DNA of 38,555 nt from JADCCX01 sp031373545 (GTDB taxonomy: Bacteria; Pseudomonadota; Alphaproteobacteria; Rhizobiales; Beijerinckiaceae), in the NCBI GenBank assembly GCA_031373545.1, contig JANMMT010000210.1:1-38555 (forward strand), given 5' to 3'. How positions within the stretch are numbered: the first letter of the stretch is position 1; the number at the start of each line of letters is the position of its first letter. Shown one piece after another: positions 7,932-16,200 of the stretch. A program made the position numbers and the translations under genes. Under the pieces are notes generated by a model, which saw only the letters and a program-made list of their open reading frames with translations, did no database searches and was not told the origin of the DNA.

Positions 7932-8702
7932 TCAATGCGCCACGCCCAGATAGGCGTCGATCACCTTCTGGTCGGCCTTGACGACATCGGGCGTGCCATC
8001 GGCGATCTTGCGGCCATATTCGAGCACAACGACGCGGTCGGAGAGGTCCATCACCACACCCATGTCATGCTCGATCAGCGCGATGGTGGTGCCAAAATGC
8101 TTGTTCACATCAATGATGAAGCGGCACATATCCTCTTTTTCTTCGAGATTCATGCCAGCCATGGGCTCATCCAGCAGGAGCAATTCCGGCTCCATGGCCA
8201 ACGCGCGCCCCAGTTCCACGCGCTTTTGCAGGCCGTAGGGCAGCTTGCCCACGGGCATCTTGCGTATCGCCTCGATCTCCAGAAAGTCGATGATTTCCTC
8301 CACCTTGCGGCGGTGGGTGATTTCTTCCCGCATGGCAGGTCCGTGGCGCAGAAGCTGCCAGAAGAAGCCCGATTTCATCTTGAGTGTGCGCCCCACCATG
8401 ATGTTGTCCAGCGTGGTCATGCCCTTGAAGAGCGCCACGTTCTGGAAGGTGCGGGCAATGCCGCCGGATGCAGCCTCATGGGGACGCACCTTCTTGCGCC
8501 GAATGCCCTTGAAGGTGATGGCGCCTTCCTGCGGGTGGTAAAATCCGTTGATGCAATTGAGCATGGAGGTCTTGCCCGCGCCGTTGGGGCCGATGATGGC
8601 GCGAATTTCGCCCTTACAGATGTCGAAGGAGACATCGGAAATCGCTTTGACGCCGCCAAAACGCAGGGAAATATTGTCGACCGAGAGCAGTGCCTCGCTC
8701 AT
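7932..8702 (-). CDS. livG: ABC transporter ATP-binding protein, LivG type
   Basis: First ATPase of the HAAT importer (256 aa). Walker A GPNGAGKT is at 38-45, the LivG-type signature LPYGLQKR at about 154-161, Walker B LLLLDEP at 174-180, and the switch histidine in EHDMGVVMDL at 212. The ATG at 8702 overlaps the stop of the preceding inserted gene by four bases (ATGA). Its first codons (Met-Ser-Glu) lie inside the 22-bp direct repeat, so the same junction would have been formed with the acyl-CoA ligase gene before the insertion. Confidence 0.93.
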   Translation of the reverse strand: MSEALLSVDNISLRFGGVKAISDVSFDICKGEIRAIIGPNGAGKTSMLNCINGFYHPQEGAITFKGIRRKKVRPHEAASGGIARTFQNVALFKGMTTLDNIMVGRTLKMKSGFFWQLLRHGPAMREEITHRRKVEEIIDFLEIEAIRKMPVGKLPYGLQKRVELGRALAMEPELLLLDEPMAGMNLEEKEDMCRFIIDVNKHFGTTIALIEHDMGVVMDLSDRVVVLEYGRKIADGTPDVVKADQKVIDAYLGVAH

Positions 8703-8715
8703 GCCGCATGCTCCA
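8694..8715. repeat. 22-bp direct repeat, copy 1
   Basis: Perfect 22-bp copy of the sequence at 9230-9251. It covers the last codons and stop of the inserted gene and the first three codons of livG. The 536-bp spacing between copies equals the inserted gene length (540) minus a 4-base ATGA overlap. Confidence 0.95.
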
Positions 8716-9238
8716 CGAGTCTTAGAACGTGCCTTTGACCAAACAGCTTTTGCGCCAATTCTTCCATGGTGCGGACGACGTTAAATTTTGTTTTAATAAT
8801 GAGACGAATTCTCTGGCGAACCAGTTTCTCCCCCTTTGCATTGCCTTTTGTATGTTTTGCAAATTTATCACCTAAATCAGGCAGTGGTTGTCCAGCAGGG
8901 CCTCCGAACCAACGAAATTCTTTCAATTGCAAATCATCTTTGTCGAAAAATATCCAAATCACACACCCGCTTGGTTTTTTTGATAATTCAATATTGATCT
9001 TTTGGCTGCTGGTCTTTGATCCAAAATAGCTCGATTTGAGTTGGATATGGCGTAGAATACCATTGCAATCGATCACGATATCGTAGCCGCTGCCGTCAAA
9101 TTCGGACCTCAGCACTTCAACATGATGCATTCCAGAGAACCAAAGTGTTCGGAGCAGCTCCCCAACAAACAGGTGCTCAATCACCTTTTCGCGTGAGGAC
9201 GATTGCTCGAATAAATGAATGTCATCGTGCTCGCTCAT
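8699..9238 (-). CDS. Inserted AT-rich gene, possible PD-(D/E)XK nuclease fold
   Basis: A 179-aa protein not assigned to a named family. Residues 17-30 form a helix with Glu21 and Glu28. A strand-turn-strand follows with Asp53 (GSGYDIVID) and then HIQLKSS with Gln66-x-Lys68. This D...QxK spacing is like the core of PD-(D/E)XK nucleases; the match is by eye. The C-terminal half has a GCVIWIFFDKDD strand and a KHTKGNAKGE basic patch. Base composition is clearly more AT-rich than every neighbour, with codons rare in this window, which indicates recent transfer. Start (MSE) and end (EHAA-stop) lie in the two copies of a 22-bp direct repeat, so four-base overlaps with both flanking genes are kept. 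No role in transport is suggested by its sequence. Confidence 0.85.
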   Translation of the reverse strand: MSEHDDIHLFEQSSSREKVIEHLFVGELLRTLWFSGMHHVEVLRSEFDGSGYDIVIDCNGILRHIQLKSSYFGSKTSSQKINIELSKKPSGCVIWIFFDKDDLQLKEFRWFGGPAGQPLPDLGDKFAKHTKGNAKGEKLVRQRIRLIIKTKFNVVRTMEELAQKLFGQRHVLRLVEHAA

Positions 9239-9251
9239 GCCGCATGCTCCA
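9230..9251. repeat. 22-bp direct repeat, copy 2
   Basis: Perfect copy of 8694-8715. It covers the last codons and stop of the acyl-CoA ligase and the first three codons of the inserted gene. Confidence 0.95.
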
Positions 9252-11226
9252 GGGGCTTCGGTTCCAGCTTGACTGGCGCAAAGACTTTCGCATCACGGAT
9301 TTTTACAAGGCCGGAGATCACGCCCTTGCGGCCATCCTCGAAGGTGACTTCGGTGGAGATGCTCTGCTCGGTCTTGCCTGCGTAAAGCGCATCCACCAGC
9401 GGCAGATAGCGCTCGGAAATGAAGCTGCGGCGCACCTTCTGCGTGCGGGTCAGCTCACCGTCATCGGCATCCAGCTCCTTATGCAGAATGAGAAAACGCT
9501 TGATCTGACCGCCCGCCATCATGGCTTCCCCAGCCAGCGACTTGTTGGTTTCATCCACATGGGCCGCGATGATGTCATAGACCGCGGGCAGGCTCGCCAG
9601 CTCCTGATAGCTGCCGTAGGAGACATTGTGGCGCTCCGCCCAGTTGCCCACCGCCGTGATGTCGATGTTGATGAAGCAGGTCACGCATTCCTGATCCTGC
9701 CCGAAGGCCACGACCTCCTTGATGTTGGGATAGAACTTCAGTTTGTTCTCGATGTATTTGGGGGCAAACAGCGCGCCGTTCTTGAGCTTGCCCACATCCT
9801 TGGCGCGGTCGATGATGCGCAGATGGCCTGAGGTGTCGAAGAACCCGGCATCGCCGGTTTTCACATAGCCATCTGCCGTCATGGTCTCGGCGGTTTTTTC
9901 CGGCTCCTTGAAATAGCCGATAAACTGGCCGGGCGAGCGATACAGCACCTCTCCGGTCGCATCGATCCTCACATCCACGTTGGGCGTGGGCGGGCCAACG
10001 GTGTCGGATCGGATCTGCCCGTCAGGCTGTGCCGTGACATACAAGAAAGCCTCGGTCTGGCCGTAGAGCTGCTTGAGGTTCAGCCCCAGCGAACGGTAGA
10101 AGGAAAACAACTCGGGTCCGATCGCCTCGCCGGCGGTGTAGGCGACGCGCACGTTCGAGAAGCCAAGCGCGTTTTTCAGGGGCGCATACACCAGCATGTT
10201 GCCAAGCCCATATGATGCACGTGCCAGCAGAGGCACGCTCTCACCATTGAGGATTTTCTCGCCCCATTGCTTGGCGACTCCGATGTAATACTGGAACATG
10301 CGGCGTTTCAGCCAGCTTGCATCTTCCATGCGGATGGTCACGCGGGTCAACAGGCTCTCGAACACGCGGGGCGGCGCAAAATAGAAGGTGGGGCCGATCT
10401 CGCGCAGGCAGATCTCCACTGTGTCGCTGCTTTCGGGGCAGGCGATGCAGAAGCCCGCCACCAGCGCCTGCGCATAGTTGAGATAGTGGTCACCCACCCA
10501 GGCCAGCGGCAGATAGGCGAGCACGGTGTCATCTTCAGTCAGCTTGTCGAAAGTGACGGTGTCGCGCGCCGCGTTGATACAGCCCTCAGCCGATAGCATG
10601 ACGCCCTTGGAGCGCCCTGTGGTGCCGGAGGTGTAGAGCATGATGGAGACATCTTGGCCCCTGCCTGCCGCGATTTCGGCATCAAGCGCAGCGGCAGCAG
10701 CGGGATCGGAGGCCAGCTTCGTGCGCCCGGCAGCAATCACGCCGCCCAACCCGTGCAGCGCCGTCAGGTCATAATCTTCCAGCCCGCGCTCTTCATCGAA
10801 CAGGATATGCTTGAGCCCTGGCACCCGCTCGCTAACCGAAAGCAGCTTGTCCACCTGTTCCTGATCCTGCACGGCGGCAAAGCGCACTTCGGCATGGTCC
10901 AGCACATAGGCCAGCTCATCGGCAATGGCGTCGGAATACACCGGCACGGGCACGGCTCCCAGCATCTGCACGGCCATGATCGCATAGTAGAGATGTGGTC
11001 GGTTGTTGCCCAAGATGGCGATCTTGTCGCCGCGCGAAAGGCCAATATCCTTGAGGCCCTGCGCGAGGGCGCGCGCATCGGCATTGACCTCGCCCCAGGT
11101 CCAGCTCTGCCAGACACCAAACAACTTGAAGCGCATGGCCATGCGGTTGGGGCGCACGCGGGCATGCTCCGCCAGCAATTTGGGGAATGTGTCGAGACTT
11201 CGGCTGGAATGGTCCGCCAAACGCAT
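9235..11226 (-). CDS. Long-chain-type acyl-CoA ligase (AMP-dependent synthetase)
   Basis: Adenylate-forming CoA ligase of the FadD15/long-chain family (about 663 aa). It activates a carboxylic acid with ATP to an acyl-adenylate and then to the CoA thioester. The P-loop-like motif LYTSGTTGRSKG is at about 197-208, YGQTE at 388-392, TGDAG at 457-461, IIDRAKD near 471-477, and a C-terminal TRTQKVRR region carries the likely catalytic lysine. As first gene of the liv operon it suggests that the imported solute is, or gives rise to, a carboxylic acid. Start ATG 11226 matches the family N terminus (ADHSSRSLDTFPKLL), although its ribosome site is weak; a GTG at 11283 is the longer alternative. Its stop overlaps the start of the inserted gene. 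Confidence 0.9.
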   Translation of the reverse strand: MRLADHSSRSLDTFPKLLAEHARVRPNRMAMRFKLFGVWQSWTWGEVNADARALAQGLKDIGLSRGDKIAILGNNRPHLYYAIMAVQMLGAVPVPVYSDAIADELAYVLDHAEVRFAAVQDQEQVDKLLSVSERVPGLKHILFDEERGLEDYDLTALHGLGGVIAAGRTKLASDPAAAAALDAEIAAGRGQDVSIMLYTSGTTGRSKGVMLSAEGCINAARDTVTFDKLTEDDTVLAYLPLAWVGDHYLNYAQALVAGFCIACPESSDTVEICLREIGPTFYFAPPRVFESLLTRVTIRMEDASWLKRRMFQYYIGVAKQWGEKILNGESVPLLARASYGLGNMLVYAPLKNALGFSNVRVAYTAGEAIGPELFSFYRSLGLNLKQLYGQTEAFLYVTAQPDGQIRSDTVGPPTPNVDVRIDATGEVLYRSPGQFIGYFKEPEKTAETMTADGYVKTGDAGFFDTSGHLRIIDRAKDVGKLKNGALFAPKYIENKLKFYPNIKEVVAFGQDQECVTCFINIDITAVGNWAERHNVSYGSYQELASLPAVYDIIAAHVDETNKSLAGEAMMAGGQIKRFLILHKELDADDGELTRTQKVRRSFISERYLPLVDALYAGKTEQSISTEVTFEDGRKGVISGLVKIRDAKVFAPVKLEPKPLEHAA

Positions 11227-11486
11227 CTGCAGCCGAGGCCGCACTCCCTGTTGGTGGCAATCGGTGCAGGTTGGTCCCCGCACTCTGCCTGTTCAGTTGC
11301 ATATGTAACCAATTGCGCTTTGATCAAGGGCTTCTTTCGTCGCGCTGTCCAGCGAAAGCACGTGAGCGTGTCCGGATCGCAGATGCAATTAAGGTTAAAC
11401 AAGCATGAAGCAGGCATGCCGTGCAAACCTCTGTTAAGGTCTTGTCAACTTCTTCCGATGTGGCGTTAACCAAAAGGCGTTGAGTG

Positions 11487-12029
11487 ATGGGTGGACAGGT
11501 GCATGATGGCGTGGGCGCAGCCCCTTTCGCGATCTCTTTCGCGGAGCGGCTGGTGGGGTCAGAAGGGTTCCGCGCCCTGTTTTCTGAAGGAATGGGCCTG
11601 GTCGAGCAGACGGCGGCCTATCTTGATGGCAGCGGGCGCACGCAATCACGCGAACTGCCGCGCATGGCGGCGCTGGCCTATGCCTCCGAGAGCATGCGGC
11701 TCACAACGCGCCTGATGCAGATCACCTCATGGCTGCTGTTGCAGCGCGCCGTGAATGAGGGTGAGCTTTCGCGACTTGAGGCCGATCGCGAGCACCGCAA
11801 GGTCAAGCTCGACCCATCCGAAACGCCGACAGCCGCAGATGTGCTCGTGCTGTTGCCAGAAGCGTTGAACGAACTGATCCAGCAATCCGTGCGCTTGCAG
11901 GACCGGATCGTGAAGCTTGATCGCCTGCTGCGCGCGGGTGAACACGAGATGGAAGACAAGCCGCAAGACAACCCGGTCGCACAGCAGCTTTTGATGCTTC
12001 AGGCTGCCTTGAACCGCGGTCGCGCCTGA
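11487..12029 (+). CDS. rcdA: DUF1465 protein, RcdA-like
   Basis: A 180-aa helical protein of the DUF1465 family, which includes Caulobacter RcdA, an adaptor for ClpXP degradation of the cell-cycle regulator CtrA. Recognisable family blocks are FAERLVGSEGFRALFSEGM, the RMAALAYASESMRLTTRLMQ helix and a central SWLLLQRAV segment. The highly charged C-terminal tail is probably flexible. ATG 11487 is preferred over the GTG one codon earlier; AAAAGG lies upstream. It is divergent from the acyl-CoA ligase across a 260-bp gap. RcdA function in this organism is inferred from family membership only. Confidence 0.85.
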   Translation: MGGQVHDGVGAAPFAISFAERLVGSEGFRALFSEGMGLVEQTAAYLDGSGRTQSRELPRMAALAYASESMRLTTRLMQITSWLLLQRAVNEGELSRLEADREHRKVKLDPSETPTAADVLVLLPEALNELIQQSVRLQDRIVKLDRLLRAGEHEMEDKPQDNPVAQQLLMLQAALNRGRA

Positions 12030-12049
12030 TCGCATTGGCTGTCCGACGC

Positions 12050-12078
12050 AAAAAGGCCCGGTTGAACCGGGCCTTTTT
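12050..12078. terminator. Bidirectional rho-independent terminator
   Basis: A near-perfect inverted repeat, AAAAAGGCCCGGTT and AACCGGGCCTTTTT, with A and T tracts at both ends. It lies between the convergent rcdA and rpmE stops, so it can end transcription from both sides. Confidence 0.95.
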
Positions 12079-12109
12079 ATGGAAGAAAGCAAACTGCTGG
12101 GACCTCGTA

Positions 12110-12343
12110 TTATTCCTTGGTGGCAGCGCCCAGACCGGCAAAGCGGTTCTTGAAGCGCGACAGGCGGCCGCCGCGGTCCATCAGCTGCGCAGAGCCACCG
12201 GTCCAGGCCGGGTGGGTGCTGGGATCGATGTCGAGATTCAGGCGGTCGCCGGGTTTGCCGTAGGTCGAGCGCGTCTGGTACTCGGTGCCATTCGTCATCA
12301 CGACCGTGATGAAATGATAATCGGGATGGATGTTCTCTCTCAT
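12110..12343 (-). CDS. rpmE: 50S ribosomal protein L31, zinc-free form
   Basis: A 77-aa bL31 protein of the large ribosomal subunit, starting MRENIHPDYH and carrying NLDIDPSTHPAWTGG and the basic GGRLSRFKNRF tail. It has no cysteines, so it is the zinc-independent form usual in Alphaproteobacteria. Start ATG 12343 has AAGAGG nine bases upstream; longer in-frame extensions have no family similarity. It is a single-gene unit with a shared terminator behind. Confidence 0.96.
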   Translation of the reverse strand: MRENIHPDYHFITVVMTNGTEYQTRSTYGKPGDRLNLDIDPSTHPAWTGGSAQLMDRGGRLSRFKNRFAGLGAATKE

Positions 12344-12529
12344 GGCAGTCGAACCTCTTGGCGCGATCTGCCGCGCCTGACCAATGTTTGTCTGAAGGCG
12401 CGTCCCATATCGCAACTGCACCGGTCGCACAAGTGAGGCGAGACGAACCTGTGACCTGCGTGATCGTGGGGTTGCCTTGGGCCTGCGATACGGTCACATC
12501 GGCTTGGTCGAAATCGAGCAAGGTCATCC

Positions 12530-12865
12530 ATGTCGCGGTTGAATGAAGATGTCGCAACCTTGATGCTCATCCCGCTGGTCGTCAGCGCGCGTGTGCCCGT
12601 CCTGGTGGCAGAGACATTGCGCAGCCCATTTGACCGCCCCGAGACATCGCGCATGGTCACTGAAAAGATCGCGGCGATGCAGGAAAGCTGGTGGGCGATG
12701 GGTCTGGCCGCCTCGCAGAGCAGTATGGTCATGCCATCCCTGTTCTGGCCGCCGGGTTGGAGTACGCTTGGCGAAGCAGCCCACTCCATGGGCAGTGCCA
12801 TGATGCGGCCCATGGCCAAGCGCGTGAAAAGCAATGCCAAGCGCCTCAAGAATCGCCGCATCTGA
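12530..12865 (+). CDS. Small phasin-like protein, function unknown
   Basis: A 111-aa basic protein. The middle section (PETSRMVTEKIAAMQESWWAM followed by an amphipathic LAASQSSMV stretch) resembles the short helical segment of phasin-like proteins found on polyhydroxyalkanoate granules in Rhizobiales. The C terminus is strongly basic (MAKRVKSNAKRLKNRR). This resemblance is weak and done by eye. ATG 12530 is preceded by AAGG at short spacing. It reads divergently from rpmE and is followed after 75 bases by an acyl-CoA dehydrogenase; no operon link is proven. Confidence 0.65.
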   Translation: MSRLNEDVATLMLIPLVVSARVPVLVAETLRSPFDRPETSRMVTEKIAAMQESWWAMGLAASQSSMVMPSLFWPPGWSTLGEAAHSMGSAMMRPMAKRVKSNAKRLKNRRI

Positions 12866-12940
12866 AAAAGCGCTGAAGGGTCGCGCTTCCAAAACATGGA
12901 TTTTGGCCTATGATCTGGTGATCAGCCGGATAAACCCTTC

Positions 12941-14098
12941 ATGACTTTTGCATTGACATATGATCAATCTTCCATCCGCGAGATGGCACGGCAGTTCGCC
13001 ATGGACCGTCTGGCGCCCCATGCTTTGGAGTGGGACGAGAAGCGGCATTTTCCTGTCGATGTGATCCGAGAGACAGCCGCCTTGGGCATGGCCGGCATTT
13101 ACGTCCGCGAGGCGAGTGGCGGCACCGGACTTGGCCGTCTTGATTCAGCCGTGATCTTCGAGGCCCTCTCGGAGGGTTGCCCCACGATTGCCGCATATAT
13201 TTCCATCCACAACATGGTGGCGTGGATGGTGGACCGCTTTGGCAACGAGGCCCAACGCACGCAGTTTCTTCCCGCATTGCTCTCCATGGAGCATCTGGGC
13301 GCCTATTGCCTGACCGAGCCCGGATCGGGATCCGATGCAGCAGCGCTCAAGACCCGCGCGGAACTGGACGGTGGTGATTACGTCCTGACAGGGCAGAAGC
13401 AGTTCATCTCGGCAGCCGGCAGTGCAGATCTCTATCTGGTCATGGCACGCACGGGCGGTGCTGGCCCCAAGGGCATTTCAGCTTTTCTGGTGCCCAGGAG
13501 CACACCCGGCCTGAGTTTTGGCGCGAACGAGAAGAAGATGGGCTGGAATGCACAGCCCACGCGCGCGGTGATTATGGACGGCGTTCGTGTTCCCGCGTCC
13601 AGCCTGCTGGGTGCGGAAGGCGAGGGCTTCACCATTGCCATGTCGGGGTTGGATGGTGGGCGGCTCAATATAGGCGCCTGTTCTCTGGGGGGCGCACAGG
13701 CCGCGCTTGACAAGGCCATGATATATGCCGGCGAACGCAAGGCTTTTGGCAAGGCGCTGAACGAGATGCAATCGGTGCAATTCAAGTTGGCGGACATGGC
13801 GACCGAACTGGAGACAGCCCGCATCATGCTTTACGCCTCCGCAGCCGCCTATGATCGCAGCGATCCCCAGACGACAACGCGCTGCGCCATGGCCAAGCGC
13901 GTGGCGACCGATACGGGCTTCAAGGTGGCCAACGAGGCGCTGCAAATTCACGGGGGATACGGTTATCTGCAGGATTATGGCATCGAGAAGCTGGTGCGCG
14001 ACCTGCGAGTCCACCAAATTCTGGAAGGCACGAACGAGATCATGCGCCTGATCGTGAGCCGGGCCATGGTGACGGGCAACAGCGCGCGCCTGCAATAA
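12941..14098 (+). CDS. Acyl-CoA dehydrogenase, isobutyryl-CoA type
   Basis: FAD-dependent acyl-CoA dehydrogenase (385 aa, usual length) that introduces a 2,3 double bond into short or branched acyl-CoA and passes electrons to ETF. Hallmarks are YCLTEPGSGSDAAALKT (substrate/FAD loop), GERKAFGKALNEMQSVQFKLADM, LQIHGGYGYLQDYGIEKLVRD and the catalytic glutamate in HQILEGTNEIMR. The overall pattern, particularly the N terminus and HNMVAWMVDRFG, fits the isobutyryl-CoA dehydrogenase (ACAD8-like) group of valine degradation, but specificity is inferred. ATG 12941 has no strong ribosome site. It stands alone; no other valine-pathway gene is visible. Confidence 0.92.
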   Translation: MTFALTYDQSSIREMARQFAMDRLAPHALEWDEKRHFPVDVIRETAALGMAGIYVREASGGTGLGRLDSAVIFEALSEGCPTIAAYISIHNMVAWMVDRFGNEAQRTQFLPALLSMEHLGAYCLTEPGSGSDAAALKTRAELDGGDYVLTGQKQFISAAGSADLYLVMARTGGAGPKGISAFLVPRSTPGLSFGANEKKMGWNAQPTRAVIMDGVRVPASSLLGAEGEGFTIAMSGLDGGRLNIGACSLGGAQAALDKAMIYAGERKAFGKALNEMQSVQFKLADMATELETARIMLYASAAAYDRSDPQTTTRCAMAKRVATDTGFKVANEALQIHGGYGYLQDYGIEKLVRDLRVHQILEGTNEIMRLIVSRAMVTGNSARLQ

Positions 14099-14238
14099 TC
14101 TGACTCTTGTCTGAGATATCAAAAACCATTAACCCTGAATCCGATTGCACCAGTTGCAACTCAGGGGTGTTGGTCCACGGGCAGCAACGGCCTCTGACAA
14201 GCGTGAGGTTGCTCAAACGGACATGACAGGGATCTAAA

Positions 14239-14811
14239 ATGGCAGAAGGCTTGGACGCACCGGAGATCGGACCTGCAGTTCGTCAGACAAGAAGCTCTCG
14301 AAACCTGACACTGGACCAGCTTGCGCGGGCCTCGGGCGTTTCCAAATCGATGCTGTCACAGATCGAGCGCGGACAGGCCAATCCCACTTTCGCAGTTCTG
14401 TGGAGCATCACACGCGCACTCGGCATCGAAATTGCGGATCTGACGAGCTCGGAACAGAGTTTCGATTACAAGTCGATCATTGCCCTGACGCGGCACATCG
14501 GCGTGCCGCAGACCCGGAGCGAGGATGGTCTGTGCAAGTTGAGCATACTGAACCCGCCGCAGATGGCGGGCCAACTTGAATGGTATGACATCACCCTGGA
14601 GCCCGGCGGGGTTCTGGACAGTCCGGCTCATGCCCGTGGCGCCTTCGAGCACCTTTCAACCGTCGAAGGTTCCTTGGAGGTGACGAGCGGGCTTGATACG
14701 CAGGTTCTCAATCAGGGCGAGATTGCCCGCTATCCCGCAGACATTCCCCACCGCATTGCCAACATATCGAATATGCGCGCACGCGGTGTTTTGGTGCTAA
14801 TTTACACCTGA
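14239..14811 (+). CDS. XRE-family regulator with cupin domain
   Basis: A 190-aa transcription factor. Residues about 8-65 form a helix-turn-helix of the XRE/Cro class (LTLDQLARASGVSKSMLSQIERGQANPT). Residues about 110-185 form a cupin barrel (GGVLDSPAHARGAFEHL, VEGSLEV, QGEIARYPADIPHRIAN) that would bind a small ligand or metal. Such proteins often control amine, amino-acid or cysteine metabolism genes beside them, but no obvious target lies next to it. ATG 14239 has AGGGAT upstream. The stop codon lies inside a small TTACAC/GTGTAA hairpin followed by T residues (14802-14823), a possible terminator. Confidence 0.88.
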   Translation: MAEGLDAPEIGPAVRQTRSSRNLTLDQLARASGVSKSMLSQIERGQANPTFAVLWSITRALGIEIADLTSSEQSFDYKSIIALTRHIGVPQTRSEDGLCKLSILNPPQMAGQLEWYDITLEPGGVLDSPAHARGAFEHLSTVEGSLEVTSGLDTQVLNQGEIARYPADIPHRIANISNMRARGVLVLIYT

Positions 14812-14850
14812 TAGTGTAATTTTATGTGCTAATATCTGGTATTCGAGGTT

Positions 14851-14887
14851 TTGTTCCTCGGCGTAAAAGTCTTTGTGCGAGGAACAA
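14851..14887. other. 10-bp inverted repeat in the gap
   Basis: TTGTTCCTCG (14851-14860) and CGAGGAACAA (14878-14887) pair perfectly around a 17-base loop. It lies between the XRE-cupin gene and a small ORF. No T-tract follows, so an operator or an RNA structure is as likely as a terminator. Confidence 0.6.
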
Positions 14888-14970
14888 GATGCCGTGTCCG
14901 GGATGTTGACTTTCTGTGCTGAGTCACATATGTAGGAGTGTGGATTGTTTCAACTTGGAGTTTGGTCACC

Positions 14971-15168
14971 ATGGCCGTGAATAACAATGCTGCCTTTTCC
15001 GGACCTCGCCTCGCCGTGAGTGCGGGGCAAAACGGTGTGGCCCCCCTGTCTGAAAGCGACAAGCGCGCGATCATCAACTCGACCACGAACACGTCGGGCG
15101 GAGCGACCGGGACCAATCTCATGAACACGCAGAATCGTATGGACACGGGTAACGCGTTCAAGAAGTAA
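14971..15168 (+). CDS. Small unknown protein, 65 aa
   Basis: A possible 65-aa protein rich in Asn, Ser, Thr and Gly (starts MAVNNNAAFSGPRLAVSAG, ends MNTQNRMDTGNAFKK). It has no signal peptide, membrane segment or cysteine and is probably unstructured. ATG 14971 is preceded by GGAG at ten bases; an in-frame ATG at 14938 would add 11 residues. Codon use is like the neighbours and the frame fills the gap before the convergent LysR gene, which supports it being real. Function unknown. Confidence 0.5.
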   Translation: MAVNNNAAFSGPRLAVSAGQNGVAPLSESDKRAIINSTTNTSGGATGTNLMNTQNRMDTGNAFKK

Positions 15169-15188
15169 TCTGCTTCTATCCAGACTGT

Positions 15189-16157
15189 TCAGCTTGCAGC
15201 GCTGCCTTTCGAGGCGGCGCTGTCTGCTTTGGGCTGGCCTGATCTGACCTGAGATGCTTGCCCGGCGCCGTCATGTTCGGCAACTTTGGTGTCTCCCATC
15301 AGCAGCGGCAGAAACGGGTTGGGAAACCGCCGGTTCGCCGTGATGGCGTAGAAAACCTCCGAGATGCCTGGCAAAGCACCGGCGTCGATCAACAGACCCG
15401 AGGCCAGTTCATCGCGCACGACGATGGGTGGCAAGGCGCCCATGCCCACGCCTTCGCGCACGAGAAGCCGCATCATCGCCATATCGTCCACTTCCGCGGC
15501 AATTTGCGGCCGCAGGCCCAGGCGATTGCAGAATGCATCAATGTTCTGCCGCATCTCGCTGGGATGCGCTGGAAGGACAATCGGCGCGCGAGCCATCAGT
15601 TCGGCAATGCTGCTGTGTTCGCGCATCATGCTGGGCCGGCACACCAAACTGACGGGTTGCTCCGACAGACGGCGGGCCGTGAAAGGTGTCAGTGCGTCGC
15701 GCAGGGGTGGCTGGTTGGTCAATACGACATCGAGCTGGTGCGTTTTGAGCGCTTGATAGAGCTCATTGCTGCCACCCGAGCGCAGAATGACCTCCACATC
15801 CGTCCGGCCCAGGACGGGGCGAATGAAGCCGAGCTGAAAGTTGCGCGAGAGCGTGGCCAGCGCCCCGATCCGCAGCGCCACGCGCGCGCGGCCGCGTTCG
15901 CTCAGGGTTCCAAGCAGATCATCGCCTGACGAGAAGATCGCATCGGCATGGTCCAGCGCAATGCGACCCGCCTCCGTGAGGTGCAATTGGCGATTGCGGC
16001 GTTCGAAAAGCGCGTGGCCCAGCTGATCCTCCAGCTTGCGCACCTGCACAGACAAGGCGGATTGGGAGAGATTCATGCGCTCGGCGGCGCGTGTGAGGTT
16101 GCCATCATGCGCGACGGCCCAGAAGTAGCGCAGATGATTGTAGTTCAGTGTTGGCAT
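15189..16157 (-). CDS. LysR-family regulator, divergent from dabBA
   Basis: A 322-aa LysR-type transcriptional regulator. The N-terminal helix-turn-helix is clear (YFWAVAHDGNLTRAAERMNL, SQSALSVQVRKLEDQLGHALF). The effector domain follows from about residue 90 (LRIGALATLSRNFQ), and a low-complexity Ser/Ala/Gly tail extends beyond the usual ~300 aa. It is transcribed away from dabB across a 105-bp gap with a perfect inverted repeat, the classical layout for a LysR protein controlling the opposite operon. Regulation of inorganic-carbon uptake, perhaps in response to CO2 or a linked metabolite, is inferred. Confidence 0.92.
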   Translation of the reverse strand: MPTLNYNHLRYFWAVAHDGNLTRAAERMNLSQSALSVQVRKLEDQLGHALFERRNRQLHLTEAGRIALDHADAIFSSGDDLLGTLSERGRARVALRIGALATLSRNFQLGFIRPVLGRTDVEVILRSGGSNELYQALKTHQLDVVLTNQPPLRDALTPFTARRLSEQPVSLVCRPSMMREHSSIAELMARAPIVLPAHPSEMRQNIDAFCNRLGLRPQIAAEVDDMAMMRLLVREGVGMGALPPIVVRDELASGLLIDAGALPGISEVFYAITANRRFPNPFLPLLMGDTKVAEHDGAGQASQVRSGQPKADSAASKGSAAS

Positions 16158-16200
16158 TCGTTCGTTAAATCAGAATGATCCTGATGGAACAATGTATTTT

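Noticed and set aside
8694..9251. Insertion-sequence explanation for the 22-bp direct repeat
   Set aside because: There are no terminal inverted repeats and no transposase; the only gene inside is nuclease-like, and the repeat is exactly the gene junction.
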